NCBI RefSeq assembly: GCF_001625305.1
Contig: NW_017803157.1
Span: 1,929,678 to 1,993,677, forward strand
Source: Branchiostoma belcheri
Taxonomy: Eukaryota; Chordata; Leptocardii; Amphioxiformes; Branchiostomatidae
Direction: 5' to 3'
DNA: 64,000 bases
The notes below the pieces were generated by a model, which saw only the letters and a list, made by a program, of their open reading frames with translations, was not told the DNA's origin and searched no databases. Position numbers and translations under genes: made by a program. Shown piece by piece: positions 44,401 to 55,166 of this stretch. Each line of letters begins with the position of its first letter. Position 1 is the first letter of the stretch.

Positions 44401-47400
44401 CTGTTTCAGGGAGCGGATATTGACATTGGTCCTTCTCCTCCCAACCTGCTGTCCCGTCAGCTGTCCTTCCTCCCTCCGGTGGTGTTGGACACTACACCCC
44501 TCTTCACACACTTTGGAGAAGTGATTACTGATGCCGGTTCCGCCTACCACACTGTATGTTATTTACAACAATTATGATTGCTTATCTAGTACATATGATG
44601 TGTGCTATATGTAACAGTAGGCCTAGGGGTTATGCGCCTCTAGCTGGCCTGACTAACAGGTCTGGACCTTTTAGCCGAGCGGTTGGTGTGTTGGCTTCTC
44701 AAGCCCCATTGAAACAACTAGCTGTAGGGGCAAGTAAAACTTACAATTACATGTATATTAAAAAATTTATTACTCTGGAAGTTGACAAAAGCCAAAAGAG
44801 TCACACTGAAAAAGTCTGAAAAGTGGTATGACAATAAAAGTTTCAAAGTTTCAAAAACTCAAATATTTCACGGATGTAATTTTTTGTTCTCAATCTGTCA
44901 TTCAATCTGTGTTAATTTCTGTGATGTTTACCTTTCAGAATGAGACTGTGTCTGTTCGATTCCACAGTGCCCACCCAAGAAACAACCTGCAGGTTGGTTA
45001 CTTCTAATTTTTCACCCATTCAAATACACAAGCTATCATGCCTACATATAGACCTGTTTCTTTTTACTTCAATGATATCCTGAAAGGAATGCAATGACCA
45101 ACAAATAAAATTGATGTGGTGTAACTACATCATGCACGTCAGAGTGTGTTTATGACTGATCGTTACAGTCATTCCTGGTTTTCCTCTGATGACCTGGTCT
45201 GGGCCTCTCGCAACCAGCATTGAATGGCATTCCTCAAAGAATGGAAAGCACAACATGCGTGTATAATCTAGGGGATACAGAGCCCTACATGTACCTCACA
45301 CAGTTGAGTCTGTGTAACCAAGTTTCCATCCATGCATCCAGACCCAACCAGAGAACATGCAGAAGACTGTGAGGCGGCGGCGGGGAATTTTCCACTTTTT
45401 CTCCTGGGCCCACAAAAAGCTCCAGAAGTTTCTGTCAGGCCCAGATGAAGAGGCAGAGGTGACTTCTTGTACAGACTGTCACTACTAACATCACAACTTT
45501 CTCCTGACTAACTCTGACTAATTATTGCTGTTACCTAGCTGTCATCAAGCATGCTTATCAGCACCATTCTTTCACTTCATTTCCTAGCACGAAGGCACAC
45601 CATTGATTCAGCCAAGGAGTTTTTTAACCTCCTTGATTCAGCTAATTTATAACACCAGTTCTGGGATGAGTGCAAGCATTATATAATCAGATGAATATTA
45701 TAACAACCAGGAGAATTTAGGTGCAGCTCTCATATAGATGAATAGATATTTCAATCTGGCAGAATTTGCAGATTCTGTGGTAGAGATCCTAATCACAGTT
45801 TGTAAATTCAAAGATATTCCCATAACTGTAATTTGTTTTCTGTAACTGTAACTTTGATTTCTGTCACTTGAATTCATAGATTGACTCTTAGCCATTTTAA
45901 CACTCTGACTTGGCAAGGGATGATCACTATTCTTCCAGATTGCAATCTCTATCTTGACGTATGAATTAGTCAATGGTTTTGCTATGAAAATAATGGTCTG
46001 ACATTTACTAATTACCTGTAACTTTGATTACTGTAAAACAGAGGCTCTCACAGACTCTTTACTGCTGATGACAACTGATTCTTCAGTACTGGATGTTTAT
46101 TTAAACTTCTTTTATACCAGTAATTTTTCCTTGAGTACATGTATTCAGTGCAGTAGAAGTAGCAGATGATCAACTTGATATTTTTTTTCCAATCTTCATC
46201 AGTTGGATGGATCCTTCTTGACTGTGGAGAGAAAGAAGGATGATGGGACATTTGAGGTGGTACACAATGATGCATCATGGGATACAATGTAAGAACTACT
46301 GTATTTTATAATCATAAATGTATAGAAAAAAATTATGTGATTTATGATATTTGCATCTAGTGAATAAATGTTGATTTTCCAAATTACTATGCAAATGGGT
46401 CATGGAATTCGAAACAAGCTAGACTTAAAGTCAGAGTTTAAAGGCGGTAACTTGCATTACACAGGCACTTTTGTGACATACTTGAATAGACTGCTCTGGT
46501 GTTCAACATTTGATGTAGGATCATGACAAGTATGGTACAAAAATTTTAAAGGGTCATGACAAGTATGTTACATGTACATGACAAGTATGTTACAAAAATT
46601 GTAAAGCTTTCTAAATTCAATTATTGATATATAGTACCATACAATAATATTGGAGATTTAAGGTTCCGAATAGGGCTGCGTACCTAAACGCAACATCAGG
46701 TACAGGTACAGGTACTGGTACAGAGGTTTAGGTACAGGTCCGGACCTGTACCTGTACCTGAACAATTTGACAAATTAACACGTGTTCTTCACTTTTTCAA
46801 TCATGACACAGAAACAATAATAAAGTGTTGGAGGGAAGGGAAAATGACTGACCTTTGACCTGATTTGAGTTTGTTGACCAATCACAACCCTGGATCAGCC
46901 ACACTCTCGCGATGTCTCGTGAGACTGAGGATCTCAAATCAATCGACGGTGTTTACGTCTTTTCCAGTGCTAATTTGTCGTCTTTGTGGTAGGATTTACC
47001 TATCTTTAGTCATATACATGGTGTAAACTAGCTATTTCGGTATATACTCGTTACTTCATGATCCGGTATTTTGGACCTGTACCGAAACGATTTTTACGGT
47101 ATTGGACCGGTACAGTGTACCGGTCCGCAGCCCTAGTTCCGAACGTTTTGTGCTGAGTTATATTGTATCTATATGTCAGTACCCTGGATGCCAAACTAGT
47201 ATCGGGCCGTGGCTGGCCAGCCAAACTCCCCCCGGGCTAGACTCCCCCGTAGCGGTAATTTACACCAGCGGGCGAAGGGCTTTTGCGGCCCGGACAGCGA
47301 GTTTGGATTCCAGGGTAATATGTCAGCTGTATCTACATGTATATATCAGTCTTTTCTATATATCAGTCACAGTTGTATAATTTTTATCTCCAACTTCAGG

Positions 47401-47580
47401 TACAAGTGGAAGCGCACCAACGTTCTGGTGGGGCATAGCGAGGCCACGATCACATGGACCATCTCCCCCGGCACCCCGCCCGGTACCTACCGCATCCGCC
47501 ATTTTGGACATTCCAAGAACCTGGTGGGAGAGATCACCCCCTTTGTCGGGAGCTCCCGCCACTTTACTGTCAACCATTAG
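36363..47580 (+). CDS. ASAH2: Neutral ceramidase (20 exons)
   Basis: The enzyme hydrolyses ceramide to sphingosine and a fatty acid, as a secreted or membrane-anchored ectoenzyme. The 20 exons total 2271 nt (756 aa, near the usual 700-780): 36363-36554, 37577-37726, 38228-38404, 38885-39012, 39401-39478, 40035-40155, 40384-40506, 40790-40876, 41157-41264, 41728-41809, 42048-42160, 42468-42562, 42760-42799, 43249-43347, 43822-43917, 44410-44553, 44939-44992, 45342-45458, 46203-46288, 47400-47580. A signal sequence (VALSVVFFLTFSLCLVAQA) precedes YLVGVGRADVTGPAAEV. Zinc-site histidines lie in SAIHTHSGPAG (138, 140) and WFAVHC (247). The family signature is SNEGDVSPNTRGPHC with nucleophile Ser298. 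YITTYEEYQ and YEGASTIYGPHTLAAY are also typical. The C-terminal Ig-like domain ends TYRIRHFGHSKN. Exon 45342-45458 looks additional. Confidence 0.95.
38462..38493. repeat. (TG)n microsatellite
   Basis: About 16 TG units, in ceramidase intron 3. Confidence 0.95.
39640..39767 (+). mobile_element. LINE C-terminal fragment abutting a (GAGT)n array
   Basis: The sequence encodes PTGRPRKRWIDNVREDFHHL and VNLQDRGKW, the GRPxxRW-D and DRxxW pattern at the end of many LINE ORFs. It runs directly into the (GAGT)n repeat from 39768. It sits in ceramidase intron 5. Confidence 0.7.
39768..39905. repeat. (GAGT)n microsatellite attached to a LINE end
   Basis: About 34 GAGT units starting directly after LINE codons (DRGKW). 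It lies in ceramidase intron 5. Confidence 0.95.
41396..41505. repeat. 54-bp direct repeat (2 copies)
   Basis: TTTTTAACCTTGTAGGGTTT, then CCTCTATATCCAGAGAACTC, twice in ceramidase intron 9. Confidence 0.88.
41793..41940 (+). repeat. Tandem duplication containing a copied 5' splice site
   Basis: The end of ceramidase exon 10 with its donor (TTTTGACTTCACTCAAG then GTAC) at about 41793-41813 is repeated at about 41861-41881. The surrounding intron sequence (CATATCCCTAA, ACATGTATGTTATCTATA) is repeated too. The second copy is a ready-made decoy donor 68 bp downstream. Confidence 0.8.
45342..45458 (+). CDS. Extra 39-codon exon in the ceramidase gene
   Basis: This 117-nt exon is open, phase 0 at both ends, and has good splice borders (CATCCAG before, GTGACT after). 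It encodes TQPENMQKTVRRRRGIFHFF and SWAHKKLQKFLSGPDEEAE. From general knowledge of the family, vertebrate ceramidases pass straight from the NN/LQ-type strand to the FLTV strand, so this is probably a lineage-specific or alternative cassette in a loop of the C-terminal domain. RRRR fits a proprotein-convertase site. The gene stays in frame with or without it. Confidence 0.6.
46671..47135. mobile_element. hAT-type MITE with 8-bp target duplication (465 bp)
   Basis: Ends TAGGGCTGCGTACC (46671) and GGTCCGCAGCCCTA (ending 47135) are inverted repeats with one mismatch. GTTCCGAA lies on both sides (46663-46670, 47136-47143). Subterminal GGTACAGGTAC-type repeats (46700-46760 and 47095-47125) fit hAT structure. 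It lies in ceramidase intron 19. Confidence 0.9.
47180..47317. mobile_element. 138-bp MITE with 9-bp target duplication
   Basis: Ends TACCCTGGATGCCAAACT (47180) and AGTTTGGATTCCAGGGTA (ending 47317) form an 18-bp inverted repeat. ATATGTCAG flanks both sides (47171-47179, 47318-47326). A 9-bp duplication suggests a Mutator-like or related superfamily; this is not certain. It lies 37 bp from the hAT-type element. Confidence 0.88.
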
Positions 47581-48017
47581 AACAAGTATTTGCCTCCTTT
47601 GCAGACGTTCTTGGCACACGATAAGTGTTTTTGGGGGGAGGGAGGGCAAGTTTTCTGATCGCATGTAGATTGCACACGCTTTAATGCATTGTTAAGACTT
47701 GGCCAGAACTCTGTCCACCCACCCTTATGTACTACCATTGGGTAAGAACATGCTGTCTGATTTTCTCTGCAATCACTATCTCTCTCCCTTTCTTTCTCCT
47801 CTCCTCTTTCTTGTTTGGGTGCATGGAAAACATTTTAAAAAAAATCAAATGTTGATGTTATTTGATAATGATTAATATCTTGCTTTATCTGTCTTTGCGA
47901 ATTTCTTTGCTGATTTCGTGCATATTTCACTATCACATCCATCCTACAGCAAGACCATTTTGGCCTCCTTTCAAGCTCCTCAGTCTGCGGTTACACCATT
48001 CCCCCTCACTTCTGTAT

Positions 48018-48075
48018 CTGTATCTGTATCTGTATAGCCGGTATAACCGCCTTTCGGCGTAACACACCAGCTTTT
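48018..48075. repeat. Interspersed repeat (GCCGGTATAACC family), short copy
   Basis: TGTATAGCCGGTATAACCGC, then CTTTCGGCGTAACACACCAG. Cleanest copy of the core; it lies downstream of the ceramidase gene. Confidence 0.65.
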
Positions 48076-48924
48076 TAACTTCCAATGGCTATGCTCTATT
48101 CAAATAACTACTGACACACAAGCAAATAAACAAAGCAACATACCAAAAACAAAACTGTCATAAGCAGAAGTAATGATGACGGAAATTTGGGTATAATTTT
48201 ACGTTATGCATCTCAAGCTTTCCTTAGTACATGTGTGCAAAGTGGCTATAATTATTGCCAAAGATATATCAGCCAGAATTTAAACAGGACATAATTGTTG
48301 CATTAAGAATATGAGGAATGTTATTTTGGAAAAATTAATGTAAACTAATATACACATTGTTATTAATAAGTGCCAAAGATATATTGGCTAGGATATTGGT
48401 GTTGCATAAGGAATATATGAAGAATCTTATTTTGAAAAATCATATCAAAGAACTCCATGGTTGATAACAACATTTTACTTTTTTATGATTCAATGTTATT
48501 CAGAAATTTGTTGCTAGCTTGAAATTCTTTGTTCTGCACAATTCAGAATAATACAGATGTTGCCAAAGATTACTGAAGAAGAAATGAGTTTTTGTTTTTT
48601 TCATTCAGGAAAAAATCTTTAAAAATTAATGGACAAAGTGGTCCTGGGCTTAAGTTGTAGGCAGCTTATACATGTATTATCGCCGCCACTTGTACAATTG
48701 TATTAAAAATTAAAATATTTGACAGGACATTTCAACTTATGAATAAGAAATAAACGGATACGTAACTTTGACTATACAAGAACATTAGTCCGAGATCCTT
48801 TCCAGAAAGAAAATTCACTCCTTGATAAAACTGAACCAAAATCGTCCCAATTGTCCCTATTTTCTGACTTAATGGACTCGTCCACTGGTGTGACGTAGTA
48901 AACCTGTTGACCAACCTCGGTGCA

Positions 48925-48932
48925 TATATAAG
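48925..48932 (+). promoter_or_regulatory. TATA box of the WAP-domain gene
   Basis: TATATAAG lies 47 bp upstream of the ATG at 48979, which leaves a short leader (GTGCCAGTCACCAACGATAA region). The spacing fits a TATA-driven gene for an abundant, tissue-specific secreted product. Confidence 0.6.
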
Positions 48933-48978
48933 AAGTGCCAGTCACCAACGATAACCACCTATCTGCCGAACGTGCAAC

Positions 48979-51900
48979 ATGAAGGCTCTCCTGTTCCTCG
49001 CTGTAACCGTGTGTGTGCTCGGGGCGGCTTCCTGCTGTTTCCCGTGGTTGACTGAACCGGCCCCAACCCAGGCACCGACACGTAAGCTCAACAACGCTAC
49101 GTTAAGTTAACGATATAAGGGCTTTGTCTTGTCAATATTCTACTGTACGTAAACAACGTTTCGCGAGGCACCCGTTTTACATCTGTTGTTCGGTAGCAAA
49201 CTTAGGATATTCTTGGGTTAGTCTCAGTTTTTGTCGTGGCAAATTTAGTTGTCTACTGTTACGAAGTGTTAAGAAACTTCTAGCGTTTCTGCCAGAGCTA
49301 CATGTAAAATCTGTCAGTTAGCCATGCGCCCATGGCCCTCAACCACTTCCAACCTTCCCCAGACAAGAGTTGGGGGTCGCAGTCGTGAGCAAGTTCGTCT
49401 GTGGTGGGCAGTTGATGTGCGAGGTCGGTTACTAGTCGTCTGTACATGTGCCAGGCAAATGTTTCAGAAATATTTTAAGAAGTGGTCGTAGAAAGGTTTT
49501 GGTGGCCTGGAACATCAGATAGGTGTGGCCCAAACTGCATGGGTCAACTACTTTCAACCTTATGATCGCTGACCTAGTGGACAAGCCTCCTTTGTGTGAC
49601 CAAGGACTAAAACCTCCTTGGTTCTGTGTGACAGGGCTTAACAATCCTACAACAAAGAAAGTGGCGCAAAGATTTTGACTGCGTCGTAAGTGTCAAGTTG
49701 CTGTATCACTGAGCTCTACCTAAGAGATACATGTAATTCCCCATACGAACATATTACTTCTGCTGGTCAGTACAATTGAAATTGCTTACATCGTATGATT
49801 TTGTGCTTCGAAAAGGGGTGCGCTGTTGCTTCTACGCCTTTTCCCATGGAAATTAATGTATCCATATTCACAATAAAGATTCAATATCCAATTATCTCAA
49901 TGTTTGAACGTTTACAATGTTTCAATCTGAAATTAATCCGATCCTCTAAACCCTGGTTACAAATTGGACGGCAAAATATTTTTCTGCTCAAAAGGAAATT
50001 CAAGTCGGTAGGTATTTACGTGGTTTATTCTGTCTTTAGAGTTGAATAGCAACTTGGGTAGAGTTTTTGAGCTTTGAAAAGTGTGTGTACGCTGCTGTGA
50101 CGTGTCTAGAAAAGTGTATGTATTATCTGATTTGCCTACAGTAATGTACACGTTTTTCTTCACAAAGGCCTTAGGCCCGAGTGCATAGTTTGCTACATGT
50201 AAGTACTTTGATGCCTACATGCATACGTGGTTAAACCTCCTTGGCAACACGTATGTCGTCTTCATAAATGCGTATTTTGGGAGAGAATGCTCTTTTGTTG
50301 TACTATATCTTCTAAAATTTTGTTCACCTGTCACATTTGTTATTCTTGATGTCTTGAAATTTAACCATTGTCATATATATGTTTTTCATTCAAGCTTGAA
50401 ATGGAATGAAAAGTACGAGAAACCTATAATTATAGTAGTTCTGCAGTTTGTCCTTGGTTCTCTTGAGCGCTGATTTCGTGCCCAAACATTTCAGTTCAAT
50501 GAACCCCGGTAAGCCTTTGTTGTAAGTCCTTGATCTCCCACTAAGTACCATTTGGCATGTACCAGGCAAGGCCTGGCCCGCCTTCAGGCTGCCTGTTACG
50601 TGCGTAAGAGCTCTTTGTTACCTGTGTGTGAGTCATCTTCTATAGTAATTATGACCAATTATCCGTAGCCCTTCTGCGTAACACACCGACATAACCTTGG
50701 TGTCTATAGCTATCGCCTATACATACTCTGAACCTTTGTAGAGGTATCCAGATTTTCGAGCTCCTGGCGACTTTCCTTAGTACTACAGCACAACTCGCCA
50801 TGCTGTACAACTAAACCCACATTTAAACCAACAGTTTTGTCCAATTGCTGTGCCATCAAAACGTTTATTATTATCTTTATTTAATCAAGCTGCATGTGGC
50901 TATTGGACTTAGCGGGTGAGAATGAGTGAGTGAATGAGTGAGTGAATGAATGAGTGAGTGAGTGAGTGAGTGAATGAGTGAGTGAGTGAGTGAATGAGTG
51001 AGTGAGTGAGTGAGTGAATGAGTGAGTGAGTGAATACTCGTGAGTGACTGAGTACTGGTGAGTGAGTGAGTGAGTGAGTGAGTGAGTGAGTGAGTGAATG
51101 AATGAGTAAGTACTAGTGAGTGAGTGAGTGAATACTCGTGAGTTAGTGAAAGATTGAGTGAGTGGTTGAGTGAGTACTGGTGAGTGGGTGAGTGAGTGAA
51201 TGAATGAATGAGTGAGTACTAGTGAGTGAGTGGTTGAGTGAGTACTCGTGAGTGACTAAGTGAGTACTAGTGAGTGAGTGGTTGAGTGAGTACTCGTGAG
51301 TGACTAAGTGAGTACTAGTGAGTGAGTGGTTGAGTGAGTACTCGTGAGTGACTAAGTGAGTACTAGTGAGTGAGTGGTTGAGTGAGTACTCGTGAGTGAC
51401 TGAGTGAGTACTAGTGAGTGAGTGAGAGAGTGATAGTGATTACTGGTTGTCCTGATACGATGCAACACTTATTTTTACTGTACCAAACAGCCACCCCGTG
51501 TCCTCCCGGAGTGAACCAAGTGAACTGTTTGACAGACCCATGTGTGTTGGCCACGTGTCCGCCATACCCGAGCGCTACGTGCAAGGCTGACTACTGCGGA
51601 GGCTGCAACGCTTTCTTCTACGACAGCAATGACAATAAAGTAAACTGCGATGGTAGGAGCAAACATCACGACTTCGTTTTAATCAATCTGTAGCAAAATC
51701 AGAAGCGGCGTAATTATCTTTTTTTTAAATTCATCAAAACATAACAAGGACATTGAGGCGCTGCACTCAAGTTTATAGCTTATTTTAACAGCGCCACACA
51801 ACAAAATACAATTAACATTAAAATACACAAAGTTGACACATCAGTGCGCCGTAGTCAAGATATTAATGATACTAATGCTAACACAGTTATTTAAAGAAAA

Positions 51901-53317
51901 TCTTATATATATTGAGCTAGAGTGGCTTCAAAGGATCTTTGATCTTTAAGTTATCTTTGTTAGCTTACAATTACGAGTCGAGTTACCCTGTACAGTGTAA
52001 CTTGGCTGCGTCGAATAATTATAATACAATCAAAAATAAAATCAAATGACAAAAATCAAACACAAATCATTCGCTATTAATCTCATAAACCTACAATCCC
52101 AAAATAATCATACTAATTAGGAACAGAAATATATCACTATAACGTTACATATATATACACTACTATATGTTTATTGCTCCCTATAGGTTGGACTACTACA
52201 ATATATGTACAGTTTAACACCTTCTCGCCTCTTAAGGCAGTTGTAGATGTATAAACATATATGGAACTTATAATACACGGTCTACCTTGCCCATAATGAA
52301 AATGCCTCCATATCCAAATTTGTGCAGTATATGTTCAACTACATGCGTGCCAAATTTGGTGATTTTAGACAAAAGTGCACAATTCAGCTGATTTTGCAAG
52401 CTATGCCGCTGGACTATAGTATTTTTTCTGTCCTATCTAAATTTTGAAACAAAGAATAAGATAGGCAAAACTTTTTTTCCACCCCACAGACCCGTACTGT
52501 CCGAATGGAGGTCAATACCTGTCCATCAACTGTGGGCGGGGCGTAGGACGACGGGACTGCCCGTCTACTCACTCCTGCCAGGTTCACCCTGCGGACCGCT
52601 GGGCTGTGTGCTGTCCCAACACTGTTGGTAAGATCTGTAGAGTTGAGTTGGGTTACCATAGCCTCTATACATGTATAGGGGATCGGCTGGAAAGAATTTG
52701 CAGACATTTATTAAAACCAGGGGAGTTGGTTCGCTGGAGAGTACATTTTGCACAGGACCCCGGTAGAGGCTAGGGTTCTTCTTCGTTCTGTTGTGGCGAC
52801 CACCTTCAGCTTGATTAAGATTATGTCACCATATACTAGTATTTGTAGGTTACTGTGCAGGGAGGTGGGGGTGAGGTGGTATAGGAAGTTATAACTGAGA
52901 CTTGAAGCCCTCCAAGGTGGAGCAGAGGTTACTAAGCCTCCTTCGCAAATTTCTGAAGCGGCGGCGTTAATTTTTTTCGGGGAGCGCGCGATGCGCCGCG
53001 GAGGGATGACTTTGCCGGTTGGAGACAGTTCCACTCCCGGAGCCGGAGGTTACCAAGCGAACCATATTGTGCTGTAGATGTTCTATGTTGAGTAGCACAC
53101 GTTCGATGATATGAAGTATTTAGACGTAGCTAATGAATGCTGCAACTGAAGATGGTTTATTGTTGTGATATCGTCCACAGCTGGTGAATGTCCGGACACC
53201 ACCGGGATGTTTGGTATCTGCGTGGAGGCTTGCAGCAGTGACGCCGAATGTTCCGGGGGACAGAAGTGCTGTTCTAACGGCTGCGGACATGTCTGTATGG
53301 CCGTGACCAAGGGCTAG
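48979..53317 (+). CDS. Secreted cysteine-rich protein with lustrin-like and WAP domains (4 exons)
   Basis: Exons 48979-49081, 51491-51652, 52490-52627 and 53181-53317 join in phase 1 throughout (179 aa). A signal peptide (MKALLFLAVTVCVLGAASCC) is followed by a short Pro/Thr stretch. Exon 2 is a cysteine module (CLTDPCVLATCPPYPSATC then ADYCGGCNAFFYD) seen in many invertebrate extracellular and shell-matrix proteins. Exon 3 resembles the lustrin-type cysteine repeat (CPNGGQYLSINCGRGVG and CCPNTVG). Exon 4 is a WAP four-disulfide core with all eight cysteines (ECPDTTGMFGICVEACSSD, ECSGGQKCCSNGCGHVC). WAP proteins are often protease inhibitors or antimicrobials, and that role here is inference. 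One domain per exon with symmetric phases indicates exon shuffling. Intron 1 contains a large (GAGT)n array. Confidence 0.88.
50917..51430. repeat. (GAGT)n array with a 48-bp higher-order repeat
   Basis: A GAGT/GAAT array of about 510 bp. From about 51230 it becomes a regular 48-bp unit (GTGAGTACTCGTGAGTGACT, then AAGTGAGTACTAGTGAGTGA) repeated four times. It ends 60 bp before exon 2 of the WAP gene. Confidence 0.92.
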
Positions 53318-54421
53318 AGTCAGACCACAGCAGGCTTGACTGTGTCCCTAGGCCTGTCATTACCTTCGCCAAGAAGGTTATGTTTTCAGTAGCGTTTGTC
53401 TCTGTGTTTGTGTGTTTGTGTGTGTGTGTGTTTGTGTGTGTGTGGTTTAGCAAGATAACTCAAGAAGCAGTGGATGGATTGGAATGAAACTTGATAGATA
53501 GGTAGGTCTTCATGAAACCTAGAAATGATTAGATTTTGGGCCCCCTGGCGGCTTTCCTTGGTACTGCAGCAGAACTTCCGGTTTTGATATCTCGTGATCT
53601 GGACATGCTAGGGTCACGAATTCTGGATGGCAGATAGCTCTTGTTCTTAATGTCAGAAAACCCACAAATTACAGAAAAAGTGGGATCCTTTGTCTTCCTC
53701 TGTCTTCAAAAAAAGAAGTCAGACCCAGTAGTTTTAAAGAGTTAACAGTCTGTGTATGAATTACCTGTTCTTATACCAAATGTTTCTTTTGTACTTGAAA
53801 TTAGCCCTCGGGCACGAATTTGCAATAAAACTTTCATTGTGAATGTTATATCAGGTCTGACGAGCATAACTGCTATAGCAGCTACATTGAACGTATTACA
53901 GGGTCTTCCTATTCGTACAGCAAGAATATGATACAGATACGGTAGCTACATGTATAATCATAAATTTATTCAGGTAACAGTAATCATAATGACGAATATA
54001 ATAACAATTCTTGCAATGTAACCCGGCCAGTATACCAAAAGTTGAAAAGTTTTAAATAAACTCAAATTAATAGACACGTTGTTAATGTCCACAAGACGAT
54101 TGGGGCACACAGCATGACACAATATCAGCTACAAACTGATATGAATTTTTTTCAAGTTAAATTTTATTCCAAGTATCATTCAATTAAAAGTTACATCTTC
54201 CATATGGTAGGTACGAGACATGTATAGACTTATATAGGCTTACTGAGGTACGATAATAAAAACTGCATGGATACGGGTACATTATTATTTACATACTAGT
54301 ATGATGATCTCTGCAGGGAAAATCCTACCAATTTTAAAATGATGAGTAGTACGCCTCGGCTACTAAAGAAAGTAGCACGCTATGGCATGCTATGGAGGCT
54401 ACCAGAAACTACAGTTAGAAC
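53318..54421. other. Intergenic between WAP and Cys-Asp tail genes
   Basis: Holds a (TG)n tract (53405-53445) and the LINE tail at 53770-53841, plus a candidate minus-strand AATAAA at 54163-54168 for the Cys-Asp gene. Otherwise nothing recognised. Confidence 0.5.
53770..53841 (+). mobile_element. LINE 3'-end remnant
   Basis: TGTACTTGAAATTAGCCCTC, then GGGCACGAATTTGCAATAAA, closely matches 58288-58345 (TGTACCTGCAATTAGCCCTC, then CGGCATGTATTTGCAAC). Two copies of one LINE 3' end in the same window mean the AATAAA here is probably the retroelement's own and not the WAP gene's signal. Confidence 0.6.
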
Positions 54422-55166
54422 TTAGAAATCGCAGTCACAATCGCAATTGCCACAGTCACAATCGCCACAGTCACAATCGCCACAGTCGCAATCCCCGCAG
54501 TGACATCCGGGACCACAGTAGCACCAGGCACACCAGTCACTTGTGCGGTCATGCCTGTGTCGTTTCCTTTTACCATCATGTGGAGGCGCGGCTGCAGTAC
54601 CTACTACGGCTACAGGGGGCGCCGCACTCTCCTCTACGACGACACCTGGCGAAATATGCCATAATTACAAGATGGATTGACATTTTCTCTTTAATACACT
54701 GGGCGTTTTCTCACGATGTTATCACCGTGTGCGACGCCACGTTGGTGTCAATAATTGCATTTGCGGTTTATTAACGCTCAATCTACTTTGGATACCATCG
54801 TTTTGGATATACCGATATATTTAGCTACCGAATATCTACAGATGACGCAAGAAGAGAAAACCAGACGAAGTGACGGAAAAAAAAACTGATAGAAGGCTGT
54901 CTACACTTGAAGTAAGTAGGAACAAGGAGGTTATAGGAATTTATTAAGGAAAACCAAGGAGCTGTAGAATGCCTTGGGAAAACAAAGATATACCCAAGAA
55001 AACTAATACCGTAAGGAGTGACGACAGGTTGGGTGGTGACAGGAGGAGGATTGACAGGGTATGGAACCTGTCCAAAACCGACTCCATTTGGACTCGGGGG
55101 TTGCCCCTCGGAGTTGACAGCCTCGTGGTACGGTGGAGGCGGCTCGGGTACCATACTGCTGTGCAT
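54422..55166 (-). CDS. Small protein with PPxY-type motif and Cys-Asp-Gly repeat tail (2 exons)
   Basis: Exons 55010-55166 and 54422-54645 join in phase 1 (126 aa from the ATG at 55166). The N-terminal part is proline-rich, with PEPPPPYHEAVNSEG (a PPxY motif, which can bind WW domains) and PVNPPPVTTQPVVTPYG. A basic patch (DGKRKRHRHDR) and a Trp/Cys stretch (SDWCAWCYCGPGCHCG) follow. The C-terminus is a run of C-G-D-C-D repeats ending NCDCDCDF. There is no signal peptide or TM helix. The tail could bind metal or be multiply acylated; that is inference. A good acceptor (TTCCCAG) lies 6 bp before the ATG, so an upstream coding exon is possible. I do not recognise the family. A related gene lies at 57959-59184. 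Confidence 0.6.

Noticed and set aside
44660..44710. tRNA gene (TAGCCGAGCGGTTGGTGTGT)
   Set aside because: A-box-like only; no matching acceptor stem or clear B box. At most a degraded tRNA-derived repeat.
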